Part shown: in pieces, positions 40,139 to 49,955 of the stretch
How positions within the stretch are numbered: position 1 is the stretch's first letter
How the letters are laid out: every line of letters starts with the position of its first letter
Assembly: GCF_007997305.1 (NCBI RefSeq)
Contig: NZ_VORZ01000005.1
Location: 1 to 64,000, forward strand
Direction: 5' to 3'
Source of the DNA: Psychrobacter frigidicola
GTDB lineage: Bacteria > Pseudomonadota > Gammaproteobacteria > Pseudomonadales > Moraxellaceae
DNA: 64,000 nt
Notes under the pieces: model-generated
Told to the model about the DNA's origin: nothing
The model's input: the letters and a program-made list of their open reading frames with translations, nothing else
Database searches by the model: none
Program-made: the position numbers and the translations under genes

Positions 40139-42298
40139 TTACGCAGTTGGGTAAAAGGTCTCGCCAGCAGCAGCCATATCGCGAATCTTTTGCGGGGCTT
40201 CATAAGCTTTGCCAAGGTACGCGTATTTTTCGCATAGCGCCAAATAGTTATCTAACCCCATTTGGTCAATATAACGGCAAGGTCCGCCACGGAATGGTGG
40301 GAAACCAACGCCCATAATCATTGCCATGTCAGCCTCGCTCGGGGTATCAACGATATTGTCTTCTAAGCAACGTACGGTCTCATTACAGAAGGCCAGCATG
40401 GTGCGGTCGATAATAGCTTGGTCATCAAAGGTTTGTTTGTCGCTATCAGTGGTGTCTTTTAGCAACTCATAAGTGGCATCGTCAGCAACTTTGTTTGGCT
40501 TACCACGTTTGTCCATCTCATACTTATAGAAACCAACACCATTTTTCTGACCTAAGCGTTTGTTGTCATATAGATGTTCAATCGCACCTTTATAATCTGG
40601 TTTCATGCGATCAGGATAGCCTTCTGCCATCACTTCTGCACCATGCACGCCGGTATCTAAACCAACTACGTCGATTAGATACGCAGGACCCATTGGCCAG
40701 CCAAATTTTTCCATGACTTTATCGACATGAACGAAATCCGCGCCTTGTTTAAGTAGCAAATCAAACGCGCCAAAGTATGGGAATAGCACACGGTTGACTA
40801 AGAAACCAGGACAATCATTAACGACAACTGGCACTTTACCCATTTTAGTAGCTAAAGCAACGGTGGTAGAAATAGCTTCTTCAGAGGATTTTTCGCCACG
40901 AATGACTTCAACCAATGGCATGCGACTGACAGGGTTAAAAAAATGCATGCCAACGAAGTTCTCTGGACGTGCCAGCGCTTCGGCTAAATAAGTAATGGAA
41001 ATAGTTGACGTGTTTGATGCCAAGATACAATCGTCTTTGACCAAACCTTCGACTTCTTTAAGTACCGCACGCTTCACGTTTGGATTTTCAACCACCGCTT
41101 CGATAACGATATCCGTCTCAGCAAAGTCGCCATAGTTTAGGGTTGGACGAATACGACTTAAAGTTTTGCCCATATCGGTGGCGCTGATTTTGCCGCGGTC
41201 GACCATTTTACCTAATAGTTTGCTGGCTTCACCCATACCCAAATCTAATTGCTCAGACTTGATATCTTTCATAATGATTGGCAAGCCTTTGCTGGCTGCC
41301 TGATACGCGATACCGCCGCCCATGATACCAGCGCCGAGTACTGCCGCCTCATCAATATCATGTGCTTGCTTGCTGTGTTGCTTAGCTAGTTTTTTAACCA
41401 ATTGGTCATTTAAGAACAGACCAACCAAGCTTTCTGCTTGTGGCGTTTTAGCCGCTTTAGCAAAGCCCGCTGCTTCAACTTCAATGGCTTTATCACGGGG
41501 TAAATTAACGTGTTTTTCAATCGCTGCGATAGCCAATGCTGGTGCAGGATATTGCTTAGGATTGGCTTTAGCAAAAATCATCGCTTTAGCGCTACTAAAT
41601 GCCATGGTTTGTTCAAGTGGGTTTAACTTGACGGGGTCAAGTTTTTCTTGACGCTTGGCTTGCCAATCAAGTTCGCCCGAAATACACTTCTTCACTAAAT
41701 CAATCGCCGCATCTTGCAAGTCATCAGCAGCAACGGTCGCATCAACCAAGCCTATCTTTAAAGCATCGAGTGCTTTTTTAGGCGTGCCGGTGGCAATCAA
41801 TTCAAGCGCGTTATCAATACCGATAATACGTGTGGTACGCACCGTACCACCAAAGCCGGGGAAAATACCCAGTTGGGTTTCAGGTAGACCGATAATTGCT
41901 TTTTCGCTCATGACGCGATATTCGCACACCAAGGTCATCTCACAACCGCCGCCGAGCGCTGCGCCATTAATCGCCGCAACTTTCGGAAATGGTAAATCTT
42001 CAAAGCGATTGAAGACTTCGTTAATCTCCACAATCCAGTCTTTAATATCATCTTCTGGCTGTTTAAAAGAAGCGACAAATTCTGTGATATCTGCACCAGC
42101 AATAAACACGCTTTTGCTTGAGGTGACAATCAAGCCTTTGACGTCATTGGCTTGCTCTAACGCAGTAACCGCTTCGCCAAATTGCTTATTGGTTTCCGCA
42201 TCAAACTTATTCACGCTCTCATTTTCGGCGTTGTATTGCATATTGGCGATGCCGTCTTCTAGCATGCTCACCGTGATGCGATTTCCTTGGTATACCAT
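40139..42298 (-). CDS. fadB: Fatty acid oxidation complex alpha subunit
   Basis: A 719-residue multifunctional protein. The N-terminal crotonase domain (about 1-190) has [11 protein letters not shown] and [14 protein letters not shown] for enoyl-CoA hydratase activity. The 3-hydroxyacyl-CoA dehydrogenase part begins at [21 protein letters not shown] (Rossmann, near residue 318) and contains [25 protein letters not shown] and a second C-terminal helical domain. Length matches FadB. The start follows ACAAGGAG. A G+C-rich dyad lies about 130 bases upstream. Confidence 0.98.
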   Translation of the reverse strand: MVYQGNRITVSMLEDGIANMQYNAENESVNKFDAETNKQFGEAVTALEQANDVKGLIVTSSKSVFIAGADITEFVASFKQPEDDIKDWIVEINEVFNRFEDLPFPKVAAINGAALGGGCEMTLVCEYRVMSEKAIIGLPETQLGIFPGFGGTVRTTRIIGIDNALELIATGTPKKALDALKIGLVDATVAADDLQDAAIDLVKKCISGELDWQAKRQEKLDPVKLNPLEQTMAFSSAKAMIFAKANPKQYPAPALAIAAIEKHVNLPRDKAIEVEAAGFAKAAKTPQAESLVGLFLNDQLVKKLAKQHSKQAHDIDEAAVLGAGIMGGGIAYQAASKGLPIIMKDIKSEQLDLGMGEASKLLGKMVDRGKISATDMGKTLSRIRPTLNYGDFAETDIVIEAVVENPNVKRAVLKEVEGLVKDDCILASNTSTISITYLAEALARPENFVGMHFFNPVSRMPLVEVIRGEKSSEEAISTTVALATKMGKVPVVVNDCPGFLVNRVLFPYFGAFDLLLKQGADFVHVDKVMEKFGWPMGPAYLIDVVGLDTGVHGAEVMAEGYPDRMKPDYKGAIEHLYDNKRLGQKNGVGFYKYEMDKRGKPNKVADDATYELLKDTTDSDKQTFDDQAIIDRTMLAFCNETVRCLEDNIVDTPSEADMAMIMGVGFPPFRGGPCRYIDQMGLDNYLALCEKYAYLGKAYEAPQKIRDMAAAGETFYPTA

Positions 42299-42725
42299 TT
42301 GGAACTCCTTGTTATTAATAAAAAGCTATGTTTTAAAGCTATATTTGAAAGTTAAAACTTATTTATATTTTTATATGCATTTAACTGCTTAGACCATTTG
42401 ACGCCAATCAGTGTAAGAGATTATGCCCCCGACTGTCAGGGGCTAAAACCATACTCATAAGTCACTATTAATCTGACGGCAGGCATTTACCTTACTGCCA
42501 TTGTGCGTTACGAGACAGTTATCGTTTTTAATAACACCCTTTCAATATCTCTTTGTTAAGCTTTTATAAAAATTGACACCCATTCATCAAAACACATTCA
42601 GATGACAAGTTAAATCACCAATACGTAACCAAAACAAATGGCGCGTTAAGTGTGTCTGTAAGCCTTATTCGCTATCATGTTACACTAGCGGTATTTTTAT
42701 TATTCACCTGATAAATGGTTGGGTT
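42299..42725. other. Divergent region between fadB and ispA
   Basis: A 427-base spacer with the two promoters. The imperfect dyad GCCCC-C-GAC-T-GTC-A-GGGGC at 42425-42443 stands out in otherwise AT-rich sequence and may be a regulator site for fadBA. No reading frame was recognised. Confidence 0.5.
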
Positions 42726-43811
42726 ATGACGGTTTCCTCTGCTCCACGCTTCACTTCTTTCACCAGTTTCGAGTCTTTTTCACACGCACTACGGGTACAA
42801 TTGGCGCAAGATATTGATGTATTATTTGCTTATGCTGACTTGCCCAGTCCGCTCAATGACGCCTGTCGCTATGTGATGAACGCACAAGGCAAATTGGTGC
42901 GTCCACTGTTAGTGGCAAGTAGCTTTGTAAGTGTCAATACCAGCAATAAGCAAACACCCAACAATGTGATTAATAGTGCATTTTCTGATGCCGAAGCTAT
43001 TAATAGTATTGTTAAAGACAATGGTTTAGATGCGTTTTTAGATGCAGATTCGCACTTTGATATGTGTCGACGCGCAGCATTGGCGGTTGAGCTACTGCAT
43101 ACTTATTCATTGGTACATGATGATTTGCCGTGTATGGACGATGACGAGCTGCGACGAGGACAGCCAACCGCGCATATTGTATTTGATGAAGCGACGGCGT
43201 TATTGGCAGGGGACGTGTTACAAACGCTAGCCTTTGAAGTATTGACGGCAGAACTACCGACGTTTGCATCGTTTGATGCGCCAATAGCCAGTCAGTTATT
43301 GGCAGTATTTGCCCCGCGCGCGCGCAGAATGGTGGCAGGACAAATGCTTGATATCAATGCCGAAGCCACAAGCAACATTACCCAAAATGAGCTGGAAGAC
43401 ATTCACCGTGATAAAACAGGTGCGTTGATTGAAGCAGCGATATTAATGGGTGGTATTTGCGGCGGAGCGACTGCCCCACAACGCATCGCATTACAAGATT
43501 GTGCGCAACATATCGGGTTAGCATTCCAAGTTCAAGATGATATTTTAGACGTCACTGCCAGTACCGATGACTTAGGCAAGCCTGCCGGTAGCGATGAAAA
43601 ATTGGATAAATCGACTTACGTCAAACTTATGGGCGTTGATGCTGCTAAAGGCTATGCTCAATCTTTATTTAATAATGGACGCGCGGCTATCATTCGTGAG
43701 CTTATTAACAATAGCGATGACGTGGATAGCGACATAAACGACATAACTGATAATGCAAAAAGCAACGCATTACTTGAACTGATTGACTGGCTGTGGTCAC
43801 GAAAAAAATAG
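42726..43811 (+). CDS. ispA: Polyprenyl synthetase, probable farnesyl diphosphate synthase
   Basis: A 361-residue short-chain trans-prenyltransferase. The first Asp-rich motif is DDLPCMDDDELRRG, the second DDILD, with GKLVRPLL and the FQVQDD context typical of bacterial FPP synthases. It condenses IPP with DMAPP and GPP to farnesyl diphosphate for ubiquinone and undecaprenyl-phosphate. It is about 60 residues longer than E. coli IspA, mainly by an insertion at residues about 70-110 (polar, Asn/Asp-rich) and a charged tail. The absence of dxs next to it is not informative. Confidence 0.9.
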   Translation: MTVSSAPRFTSFTSFESFSHALRVQLAQDIDVLFAYADLPSPLNDACRYVMNAQGKLVRPLLVASSFVSVNTSNKQTPNNVINSAFSDAEAINSIVKDNGLDAFLDADSHFDMCRRAALAVELLHTYSLVHDDLPCMDDDELRRGQPTAHIVFDEATALLAGDVLQTLAFEVLTAELPTFASFDAPIASQLLAVFAPRARRMVAGQMLDINAEATSNITQNELEDIHRDKTGALIEAAILMGGICGGATAPQRIALQDCAQHIGLAFQVQDDILDVTASTDDLGKPAGSDEKLDKSTYVKLMGVDAAKGYAQSLFNNGRAAIIRELINNSDDVDSDINDITDNAKSNALLELIDWLWSRKK

Positions 43812-43866
43812 CAGTGTAAAGGATAAACACAAGACCCAAAAAAAAGGACTAAATAAGGGGGCAATA

Positions 43867-44697
43867 ATGACGCAAGCTCAAACACAGACCAATACTCCGC
43901 GCATTTATCTTGGCACTGGCGGTTATAGCGATACCGATTTATTAGGTACGCTTTATCCAACCGGCACTAAGAAAACCGACTTCTTACGTGAGTATGCCAA
44001 GCAATATGGCGCGGTGGAAATTAACAGCACTTTTTATGCGCCTATCGGACAAAAGGCTTTTGCTGGTATGGTCAATAAAGCTTACGTCCAAGCCGAAAGT
44101 GAATTGCAATTTGCGGTCAAGCTGCATCAAGATTTTACTCACGCGCGCAAAGGCAGTCCTGAACACGCACAGTCGTTTCTCACTGCCTTAACGCCATTAA
44201 TAGAAGCCAACTGCCTAGCACCTTTATTATTACAGTTCCCACATGGCTTTGATCGTACTCGCGATAATCGGCTGTATTTAGCCAATCTCGTCAGTTGGTT
44301 TAAAGATTATCCTTTAACAGTAGAATTCCGTCATGCCAGCTGGCATAACTCACAAGTGGTCGATAGCTTTCGTGAGCAAGGTCTGATTTGGTGTAGCGTC
44401 GATTATCCCAAAGTAAGTGGTCTACCGCCATCACGGCTGATATTTACTCAGCGCACTGGCTATCTAAGGATGCATGGTAATAACCTAAACTGGTGGGATG
44501 CGATGAGTGCGGCTGACCGTCATGATTATCGCTATAGTGAAGCGGAGATGCAGAGCTGGGCACAAGCGATTGCCAATCAGCGTCAGCATTTTGATAGGTT
44601 ATATATCTTCTTTCAAAACACCGTCAATGCGCATGCTTATTATAATATTGCTATGCTGCGAGAGGCGTTGGGTCAGTTTGGATTTGAGGTGTTGTAA
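43867..44697 (+). CDS. DUF72-family protein
   Basis: A 276-residue TIM-barrel-like protein of DUF72. The conserved features are IYLGTGGYSD near the start, AVEINSTFY, LLLQFPHGFDR, VEFRHASW and a C-terminal FFQNTVNAHAYYNI. The family's activity is unknown. The ATG follows AAGGGGG; the frame extends upstream but only into sequence overlapping the ispA end. It probably shares the ispA transcript. Confidence 0.9.
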   Translation: MTQAQTQTNTPRIYLGTGGYSDTDLLGTLYPTGTKKTDFLREYAKQYGAVEINSTFYAPIGQKAFAGMVNKAYVQAESELQFAVKLHQDFTHARKGSPEHAQSFLTALTPLIEANCLAPLLLQFPHGFDRTRDNRLYLANLVSWFKDYPLTVEFRHASWHNSQVVDSFREQGLIWCSVDYPKVSGLPPSRLIFTQRTGYLRMHGNNLNWWDAMSAADRHDYRYSEAEMQSWAQAIANQRQHFDRLYIFFQNTVNAHAYYNIAMLREALGQFGFEVL

Positions 44698-44759
44698 ATT
44701 TCAACCAAGCCTAATAATGTTTAAATAATTTTAAACTCTACCTACCTAAGGGAAAATAC

Positions 44760-45269
44760 ATGAACCCAGATATATTCATTGATGATTTTGAGCTAACTGA
44801 AAACACTGAAGAGTTACATGCGATTTTAGGGCGTTGTATTATTATAGCGACAAGGTTTGATAGCCTGTGCGACCATGGTTCAAAGTTTATAAAAATAAGA
44901 AAAGCTCATAAAGAATTATCTGATAATGAATTTGCAGCATTCACTACCTCTCTATTTGATAAGTTCCCAAATTTGAATAACAATATTAATTTTTTACCAG
45001 TTGGAAAAACCGCTAAAGATGTACTTCATGCAGCACGTGAAGCTCGGAATGAAGTCGCCCATAGTCTTTCAATTGGTATGATTGGTTGCTTAGACATAAG
45101 AATAGACGAAAGTGCTTTCAAGCTACAAGTTTCTTCATTAATCACGCAGATTGCCGCTGGAGATTATTTAATCTCAACTATAATTTCTCTCTTGAATAAA
45201 GAAGCTTTACCTAATTACACAGAAGATTATTATAAACAGAAAATCACTAAATGGGTTTTTGGAAAATAA
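44760..45269 (+). CDS. Small protein with a HEPN-like Arg-x4-His motif, function unknown
   Basis: A 169-residue mostly helical protein I cannot assign to a named family. Residues 93-101, REARNEVAH, contain R96 and H101 in the RN-x3-H arrangement typical of HEPN-superfamily ribonucleases and toxins, at the end of a predicted helix, with a hydrophobic helix (LHAILGRCIIIATRFDSL) in the first quarter. It has a good AAGGGAAAA ribosome-binding site. It is visibly more AT-rich than its neighbours ispA and DUF72 and is followed by a terminator, so it may be a later insertion. No nucleotidyltransferase or antitoxin partner is adjacent. The HEPN reading is an inference from one motif. Confidence 0.6.
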   Translation: MNPDIFIDDFELTENTEELHAILGRCIIIATRFDSLCDHGSKFIKIRKAHKELSDNEFAAFTTSLFDKFPNLNNNINFLPVGKTAKDVLHAAREARNEVAHSLSIGMIGCLDIRIDESAFKLQVSSLITQIAAGDYLISTIISLLNKEALPNYTEDYYKQKITKWVFGK

Positions 45270-45280
45270 TTAATTAAACC

Positions 45281-45311
45281 AAAAAAAGAACGCCTCTCAG
45301 CGTCCTTTTTT
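45281..45311. terminator. Bidirectional terminator between the HEPN-like gene and sodB
   Basis: AAGAACGC pairs with GCGTCCTT (one mismatch) around CTCTCA, flanked by A7 and T6 runs. Confidence 0.75.
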
Positions 45312-45338
45312 ATTAATCAAATACTTAGTGGTTAAAGA

Positions 45339-45968
45339 TTACTCTTCAACACCAGCATCTTGACCTTGATATTTTGCGTTTGCGTAGTCCCAGTTCACTA
45401 GTTTGTCTAGGAACGTATCAACATACTCAGGACGACGATTGCGATAGTCGATATAGTACGCATGTTCCCACACGTCACAAGTCAATACCGCTACTTGACC
45501 ATGCGCTAATGGCGTATCAGCGTTAGCAGTTTTAGCGATTGATAGTGTGCCGCCAACTTTATCAGCAACCAACCAAGCCCAACCTGAACCAAACTGAGTC
45601 ATTGCTGCGTTTTTGAACTCTTCACGGAATTTATCATAGCTACCAAAGGCTTCTTCAATTTTGCCTTTTAGATCGCCAGTAGGTTCGCCGCCGCCATTAG
45701 TAGGCGTCATGCAGTTCCAATAGAACGTGTGGTTCCACACTTGCGCTGCTTGGTTGAACATACCTTGTTTGCTGTCGTCTTTAGCCGTCGCTACAATGAT
45801 TTCTGACAAGGTTTTGTCTTCAAGACCAGAACCTGGTAGCAACTCATTCAATTTATTCACATACGCCGCATGATGCTTATCATGGTGAAATTCTAATGTT
45901 TCAGCACTGATATGTGGCTCAAGCGCGTCTTTTGCATAAGGTAGATCTGGTAAATTAATTTTTGACAT
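45339..45968 (-). CDS. sodB: Superoxide dismutase, Fe type
   Basis: A 209-residue Fe/Mn-family enzyme that dismutates superoxide in the cytoplasm. LPDLPYAKDALEPHISAETL opens it; metal ligands are a His near residue 28, the His of NHTFYWNCM, and Asp and His of DVWEHAYYIDYRN. Residues around GGGEPTG and FGSGWAWL follow the Fe-type pattern. No Fur box was recognised upstream. The start follows AAGGATAAAA. Confidence 0.97.
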   Translation of the reverse strand: MSKINLPDLPYAKDALEPHISAETLEFHHDKHHAAYVNKLNELLPGSGLEDKTLSEIIVATAKDDSKQGMFNQAAQVWNHTFYWNCMTPTNGGGEPTGDLKGKIEEAFGSYDKFREEFKNAAMTQFGSGWAWLVADKVGGTLSIAKTANADTPLAHGQVAVLTCDVWEHAYYIDYRNRRPEYVDTFLDKLVNWDYANAKYQGQDAGVEE

Positions 45969-46519
45969 AGTTATTTTATCCTTGCTGTTTTAGCCGTTAA
46001 TTTTATATCTCAATCATGCATCTATATTAAACCATACCTACCTCAAACTTTACAGACAACGCAGACGTTACCGCGATATCCTCAAGCATCAGTTATCGAG
46101 CATTGTTTAAACGTATGATTATAAATTTTTGGACTAAGTTGGCTGAGTTTATTGTTAATTAGAATTATTGCTCAATGCGCTACTGCGAACCATTATGCAC
46201 TCAGAATTTAGCATTATATTACTGTCAGCTTGTTCATACTGACTCATAAATATCGATGCTAAATTATTGTTAATTTTAAATACATAACTTGTCAGTTATA
46301 ATTCACTGTAGCTTGGTGTCTATTATAGCAACAATAGCGCTTAATATCAGTTACCGAATGTTATGGCACGCAATTACTGTCTACTAGCCTTGTAATGACT
46401 CAGCGAATACTCAATCTATGTGATTGAGCAGCTTCTAACTTAACACTGTATAAAATTTAGCAGCGTATCACTTTAACACTAAGTATTAATTTAAAATCCT
46501 GTAATAATGGACGTAACTT
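45969..46519. other. Divergent region between sodB and rdgB with a nested inverted repeat
   Basis: A 551-base AT-rich spacer. AATTTAGCAT (46205-46214) is exactly complementary to ATGCTAAATT (46256-46265), and the loop contains GTCAG (46224-46228) pairing with CTGAC (46239-46243). This could be a small structured RNA, an operator, or chance in AT-rich DNA. No coding frame was recognised. Confidence 0.5.
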
Positions 46520-47164
46520 ATGAGCGACTTTCAATCTCAACCTTTATCAGATAATGTATCGCAAGCCGACTGGGTTCTTGCCAGCAATAATAAAGGCAAA
46601 CTTGTAGAGTTTAAAAGACTGTTTACTGAGGCCAATTTAGACGTTACGATTGTCCCGCAAGGCCAGCTGAATATAGAAGACGCTATTGAAGACGGCCTAA
46701 GCTTCGTTGAAAACGCTGTTATTAAAGCCCGCCATGCCAGCCGTATTAGTGGCCTACCTGCTATCGCTGATGATTCAGGTCTTTGTGTGCCGGCTCTAGG
46801 CAATGCGCCCGGTATCTACTCAGCGCGCTATGCTGGCGAGCACGGTAATGATGATCTGAACAATGCAAAGCTCATTGCTGACTTACACCCTATCCGTGCC
46901 CAGCAGCCTGACGCCCCTATTGAAGGGTTATTCGTGTGTGTACTGGCCATGGTTCGTCATGCCGATGATCCACTACCGATTATCGCTCAAGGTTTGTGGC
47001 AAGGTGAAATCTTAGACAAAGCGCATGGTGATGGCGGCTTTGGTTATGATCCCCTATTCTGGTTACCAAAGTTGCAAGCAACCGCTGCCAGCTTGAGCGC
47101 CACTGATAAAAACCAAGTCAGTCATCGCGGCCAAGCCATTCGTCAGTTGTTGGCGCAGTTATAA
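46520..47164 (+). CDS. rdgB: dITP/XTP pyrophosphatase
   Basis: A 214-residue Ham1/RdgB enzyme that removes deaminated purine nucleotides from the pool. LASNNKGKLVEFKRLF is the substrate-binding start, ADDSGLCVPALGNAPGIYSARYAG the active-site block and GDGGFGYDPLFWLP a further conserved stretch, with the final SHRGQAIRQL. About 20 extra residues precede the core. Single-gene unit upstream of tig. Confidence 0.96.
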   Translation: MSDFQSQPLSDNVSQADWVLASNNKGKLVEFKRLFTEANLDVTIVPQGQLNIEDAIEDGLSFVENAVIKARHASRISGLPAIADDSGLCVPALGNAPGIYSARYAGEHGNDDLNNAKLIADLHPIRAQQPDAPIEGLFVCVLAMVRHADDPLPIIAQGLWQGEILDKAHGDGGFGYDPLFWLPKLQATAASLSATDKNQVSHRGQAIRQLLAQL

Positions 47165-47453
47165 GTACTAATTTAACTGACTAGTTCAATATATAGTTAT
47201 CAATGTCATTAAAGGTAGCTGCCAAATAGCAGTTATTATGCCATTTATAGCCGTTATGCAGGTAAATTGGCATCATTGATTAACTATCGGACGTAAAACA
47301 GATAATTTTTACTTTAATTAGCAGATAGATTATACTGGCGTACTTTTAAAATTTTATTGAAAACCCCTATTCATTCCATGGCAATCAGCTGTAACGTACA
47401 TATATTTTGAGGGCTTGATTGCCAGCTATTTTAATCCTAAAGGTGTAATCAAC

Positions 47454-48797
47454 ATGGCTACAGATTTACAAATCACAACCAACAAGCTGTCTAATAAAGA
47501 GACTCAGCTGACAGTTAAAGTACCCGTCGAAAAGATTCAAAACAAAGTCGAAGGCCGTATTCGTCAAGTCGCAAAAACGGCTAAAATTGATGGTTTCCGT
47601 AAAGGTAACGTCCCTATGTCACATATCCGCGCCCAATACGGTGCTGGTATTCAACAAGAAGTGATCAATGACGTAATCCGCGATACCGTATTTGAAGCCA
47701 TTAAAGCGGAAGATATCCGTGCCGTTGGCATGCCTAATATCGATGATGTTAAACTTGAAGACGACTTCTTGGTGTATCAAGCAACGGTTGAAATCTTCCC
47801 AGAAGTTGATGTTCAAGGTATTAATGAGATCGAAGTTGAGCGTCATACTGCGACGGTTAACGAAGCAGACGTTGACACCATGATTGAAAACTTGCAAAAG
47901 CAACGTGAAGAATTTGTTGAGAAGAAAGGTAAAGCGGACAAAGACAATCAGGTTACCTTTGACTTTGAAGGCTCAATCGATGGCGAAAAATTCGATGGCG
48001 GTTCATCTGAGGACTTCAAACTGGTTATCGGTAGCAACCAGATGATTCCAGGCTTTGAAGATGGCATCAAAGGCATGAAAGCTGGCGAAGAAAAAACGAT
48101 TGAAGTAACCTTCCCAGAAGATTACCAAGCTGAAGAATTGGCTGGTAAAGCGGCACAGTTTAAAATCAATGTGAAGTTAGTTGAAAAATCAAAACTACCT
48201 GAAATCAACGACGAGTTCCTTGAGTTATTCGGCGTAAAAGAAGGTGGCGTTGAGAAGCTAAAAGACGACGTTCGTAAGAATATGGAACGCGAAATCAAAA
48301 ATGCTGCGCGTAGCCAAGTTAAACAAGCGACATTTGATGCCTTGTTAGAAAAGAACGAGTTTGACGTACCAAGCGCGATGCTAGAGCAAGAAATCGACCG
48401 TCAACGTAGCATGATGATGCAACGCTTTGCACAACAATTCGGCTCAAACGCGGACAGCTTCGATAAAGACATGCTACCCAATGAGCTGTTTGAAGAACAA
48501 GCGTTACGTGCTGCCCGTCTTGGCATCATCGTTGCTCGTGTTATCGATACCAAAGGTTTAGAAGTGGATCAAGATCGTGTTGAAGCCTTCATTAAAGAAT
48601 CTTCAGAAAACTACGAAGATCCAGCTGAAGTTATCGAGTACTACACCAATGACAAGCAACAGCGTGCGAACATTGAGTCAGTCGTTCTAGAAGATCAAGT
48701 CGTTGACTATTTAATTGAGCAAGGTACAGTCACTGACAAAGAAGTCAGCTACCAAGACTTGTTAGCCGCTCAGCAACAACAGCAACAAGCGATGTAA
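47454..48797 (+). CDS. tig: Trigger factor
   Basis: A 447-residue ribosome-associated chaperone and prolyl isomerase. The ribosome-docking loop lies in the N-terminal domain around [14 protein letters not shown]; the FKBP domain (about 150-245) includes [14 protein letters not shown] and [17 protein letters not shown]; the C-terminal helical arm ends in a Gln-rich tail. The ATG follows AAAGGTG; the longer frame upstream adds unrelated residues. The gene heads the conserved tig-clpP-clpX order. Confidence 0.97.
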   Translation: MATDLQITTNKLSNKETQLTVKVPVEKIQNKVEGRIRQVAKTAKIDGFRKGNVPMSHIRAQYGAGIQQEVINDVIRDTVFEAIKAEDIRAVGMPNIDDVKLEDDFLVYQATVEIFPEVDVQGINEIEVERHTATVNEADVDTMIENLQKQREEFVEKKGKADKDNQVTFDFEGSIDGEKFDGGSSEDFKLVIGSNQMIPGFEDGIKGMKAGEEKTIEVTFPEDYQAEELAGKAAQFKINVKLVEKSKLPEINDEFLELFGVKEGGVEKLKDDVRKNMEREIKNAARSQVKQATFDALLEKNEFDVPSAMLEQEIDRQRSMMMQRFAQQFGSNADSFDKDMLPNELFEEQALRAARLGIIVARVIDTKGLEVDQDRVEAFIKESSENYEDPAEVIEYYTNDKQQRANIESVVLEDQVVDYLIEQGTVTDKEVSYQDLLAAQQQQQQAM

Positions 48798-49132
48798 TTT
48801 AGCGCTTTAGTGCTCCTTAATAAAGCTGTCTACTAAAACGATAATTAAAGTGCCCTAACATACCTTGTTGGGGCATTTTTATTGATGGTTTATGTGCTTA
48901 GCCCTTGATTAATGAGCGCAGACGCCTTATCAATAGGGAAACATTTATTATTTGTCACATTAAAACCTTACTCTTACAACCTTAAAAAAGTTACTATTAC
49001 TGCAATTATTCTTAGCAACCTCTCGTTAGTATTGTTGAAAATTATCGTCAATAATAATGAGCTGTGTTGAGTATTGAACCGCTAACTTATTTTCACAATT
49101 TTACTTTACGCTTTTATTTATAGGATATCTCT
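48798..49132. other. tig-clpP intergenic region
   Basis: A 335-base spacer. A terminator for tig lies at 48851-48880; the remaining 250 bases are AT-rich and should hold a clpP promoter, but I could not identify a clear sigma32 or sigma70 box. Confidence 0.5.
48851..48880 (+). terminator. Rho-independent terminator of tig
   Basis: TGCCCTAACA pairs with TGTTGGGGCA (one T-G pair) around a 5-base loop, followed by TTTTT. Confidence 0.85.
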
Positions 49133-49840
49133 ATGACAGATTATGATCGCATCACTACCAACCCGCATTTTGATATGCTGATGAGTGCTCACAATGCTCA
49201 GGGCGCACATGATACTCAAAGCTTGAATATTCAAAGCGCACCCCAAGGCGCATTAGTTCCAATGGTAGTTGAACAATCTTCGCGCGGTGAACGCTCGTTT
49301 GATATCTTTTCGCGCCTACTGCGTGAGCGGGTTATCTTTTTGACCGGACAAGTCGAAGATCATATGGCGAACCTTATTGTGGCGCAGCTCCTGTTCTTAG
49401 AAGCTGAAAACCCTGATAAAGACATTCATTTATATATCAATTCACCAGGCGGTTCTGTTAGTGCGGGTTTGGCCATTTTCGATACTATGAACTTCATTAA
49501 ACCTGACGTGTCTACTATTTGTATGGGCGGTGCTTATAGCATGGGCTCTTTCCTGTTAGCCGCTGGACAACGAGGCAAACGTTATGCACTCGCTAACGCA
49601 CGCGTCATGATTCACCAGCCTTCAGGTGGTGCCCAAGGTCAAGCGTCTGATATCGAGATTAATGCACGTGAAATCTTAAAAACCCGTGCCCGCTTAAATG
49701 AGATTTTGGCTGAACGTACTGGTCAACCGGTCGAGAAAATTGAGAAAGACGTTGAGCGTGACTATTGGTTAGATGCAAAAGAAGCGAAAGAATATGGTCT
49801 CATTGATGAAGTGTTAGAGCGTCGTCCTGCATCTTTATAA
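49133..49840 (+). CDS. clpP: ATP-dependent Clp protease proteolytic subunit
   Basis: A 235-residue serine protease. The catalytic triad is Ser136 (GGAYSMGSF), His161 (MIHQPSGG) and Asp210. The conserved core begins at [19 protein letters not shown] near residue 40, whereas in E. coli it begins near residue 15, so the propeptide is about 25 residues longer and His/Asn-rich; an internal ATG could be the real start. It forms the double-heptamer barrel served by ClpX, encoded next. Confidence 0.97.
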   Translation: MTDYDRITTNPHFDMLMSAHNAQGAHDTQSLNIQSAPQGALVPMVVEQSSRGERSFDIFSRLLRERVIFLTGQVEDHMANLIVAQLLFLEAENPDKDIHLYINSPGGSVSAGLAIFDTMNFIKPDVSTICMGGAYSMGSFLLAAGQRGKRYALANARVMIHQPSGGAQGQASDIEINAREILKTRARLNEILAERTGQPVEKIEKDVERDYWLDAKEAKEYGLIDEVLERRPASL

Positions 49841-49886
49841 GTACGCTTATGAAGAACAGTTATAACAACCCTCTATAGCGCTCACA

Positions 49887-49911
49887 ATGTCACTCAGTAT
49901 TTGGGTGACAT
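49887..49911 (+). repeat. Hairpin in the clpP-clpX gap
   Basis: ATGTCACTC pairs with GGGTGACAT over 9 bases (one T-G pair) around a 7-base loop. It has no T run and so is unlikely to be a terminator; it may affect mRNA stability or processing between the two genes. Confidence 0.6.
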
Positions 49912-49955
49912 CTCGTCTATTTATAAGCTTTAAAATTTTTTAGGAGTGCCTTTGT

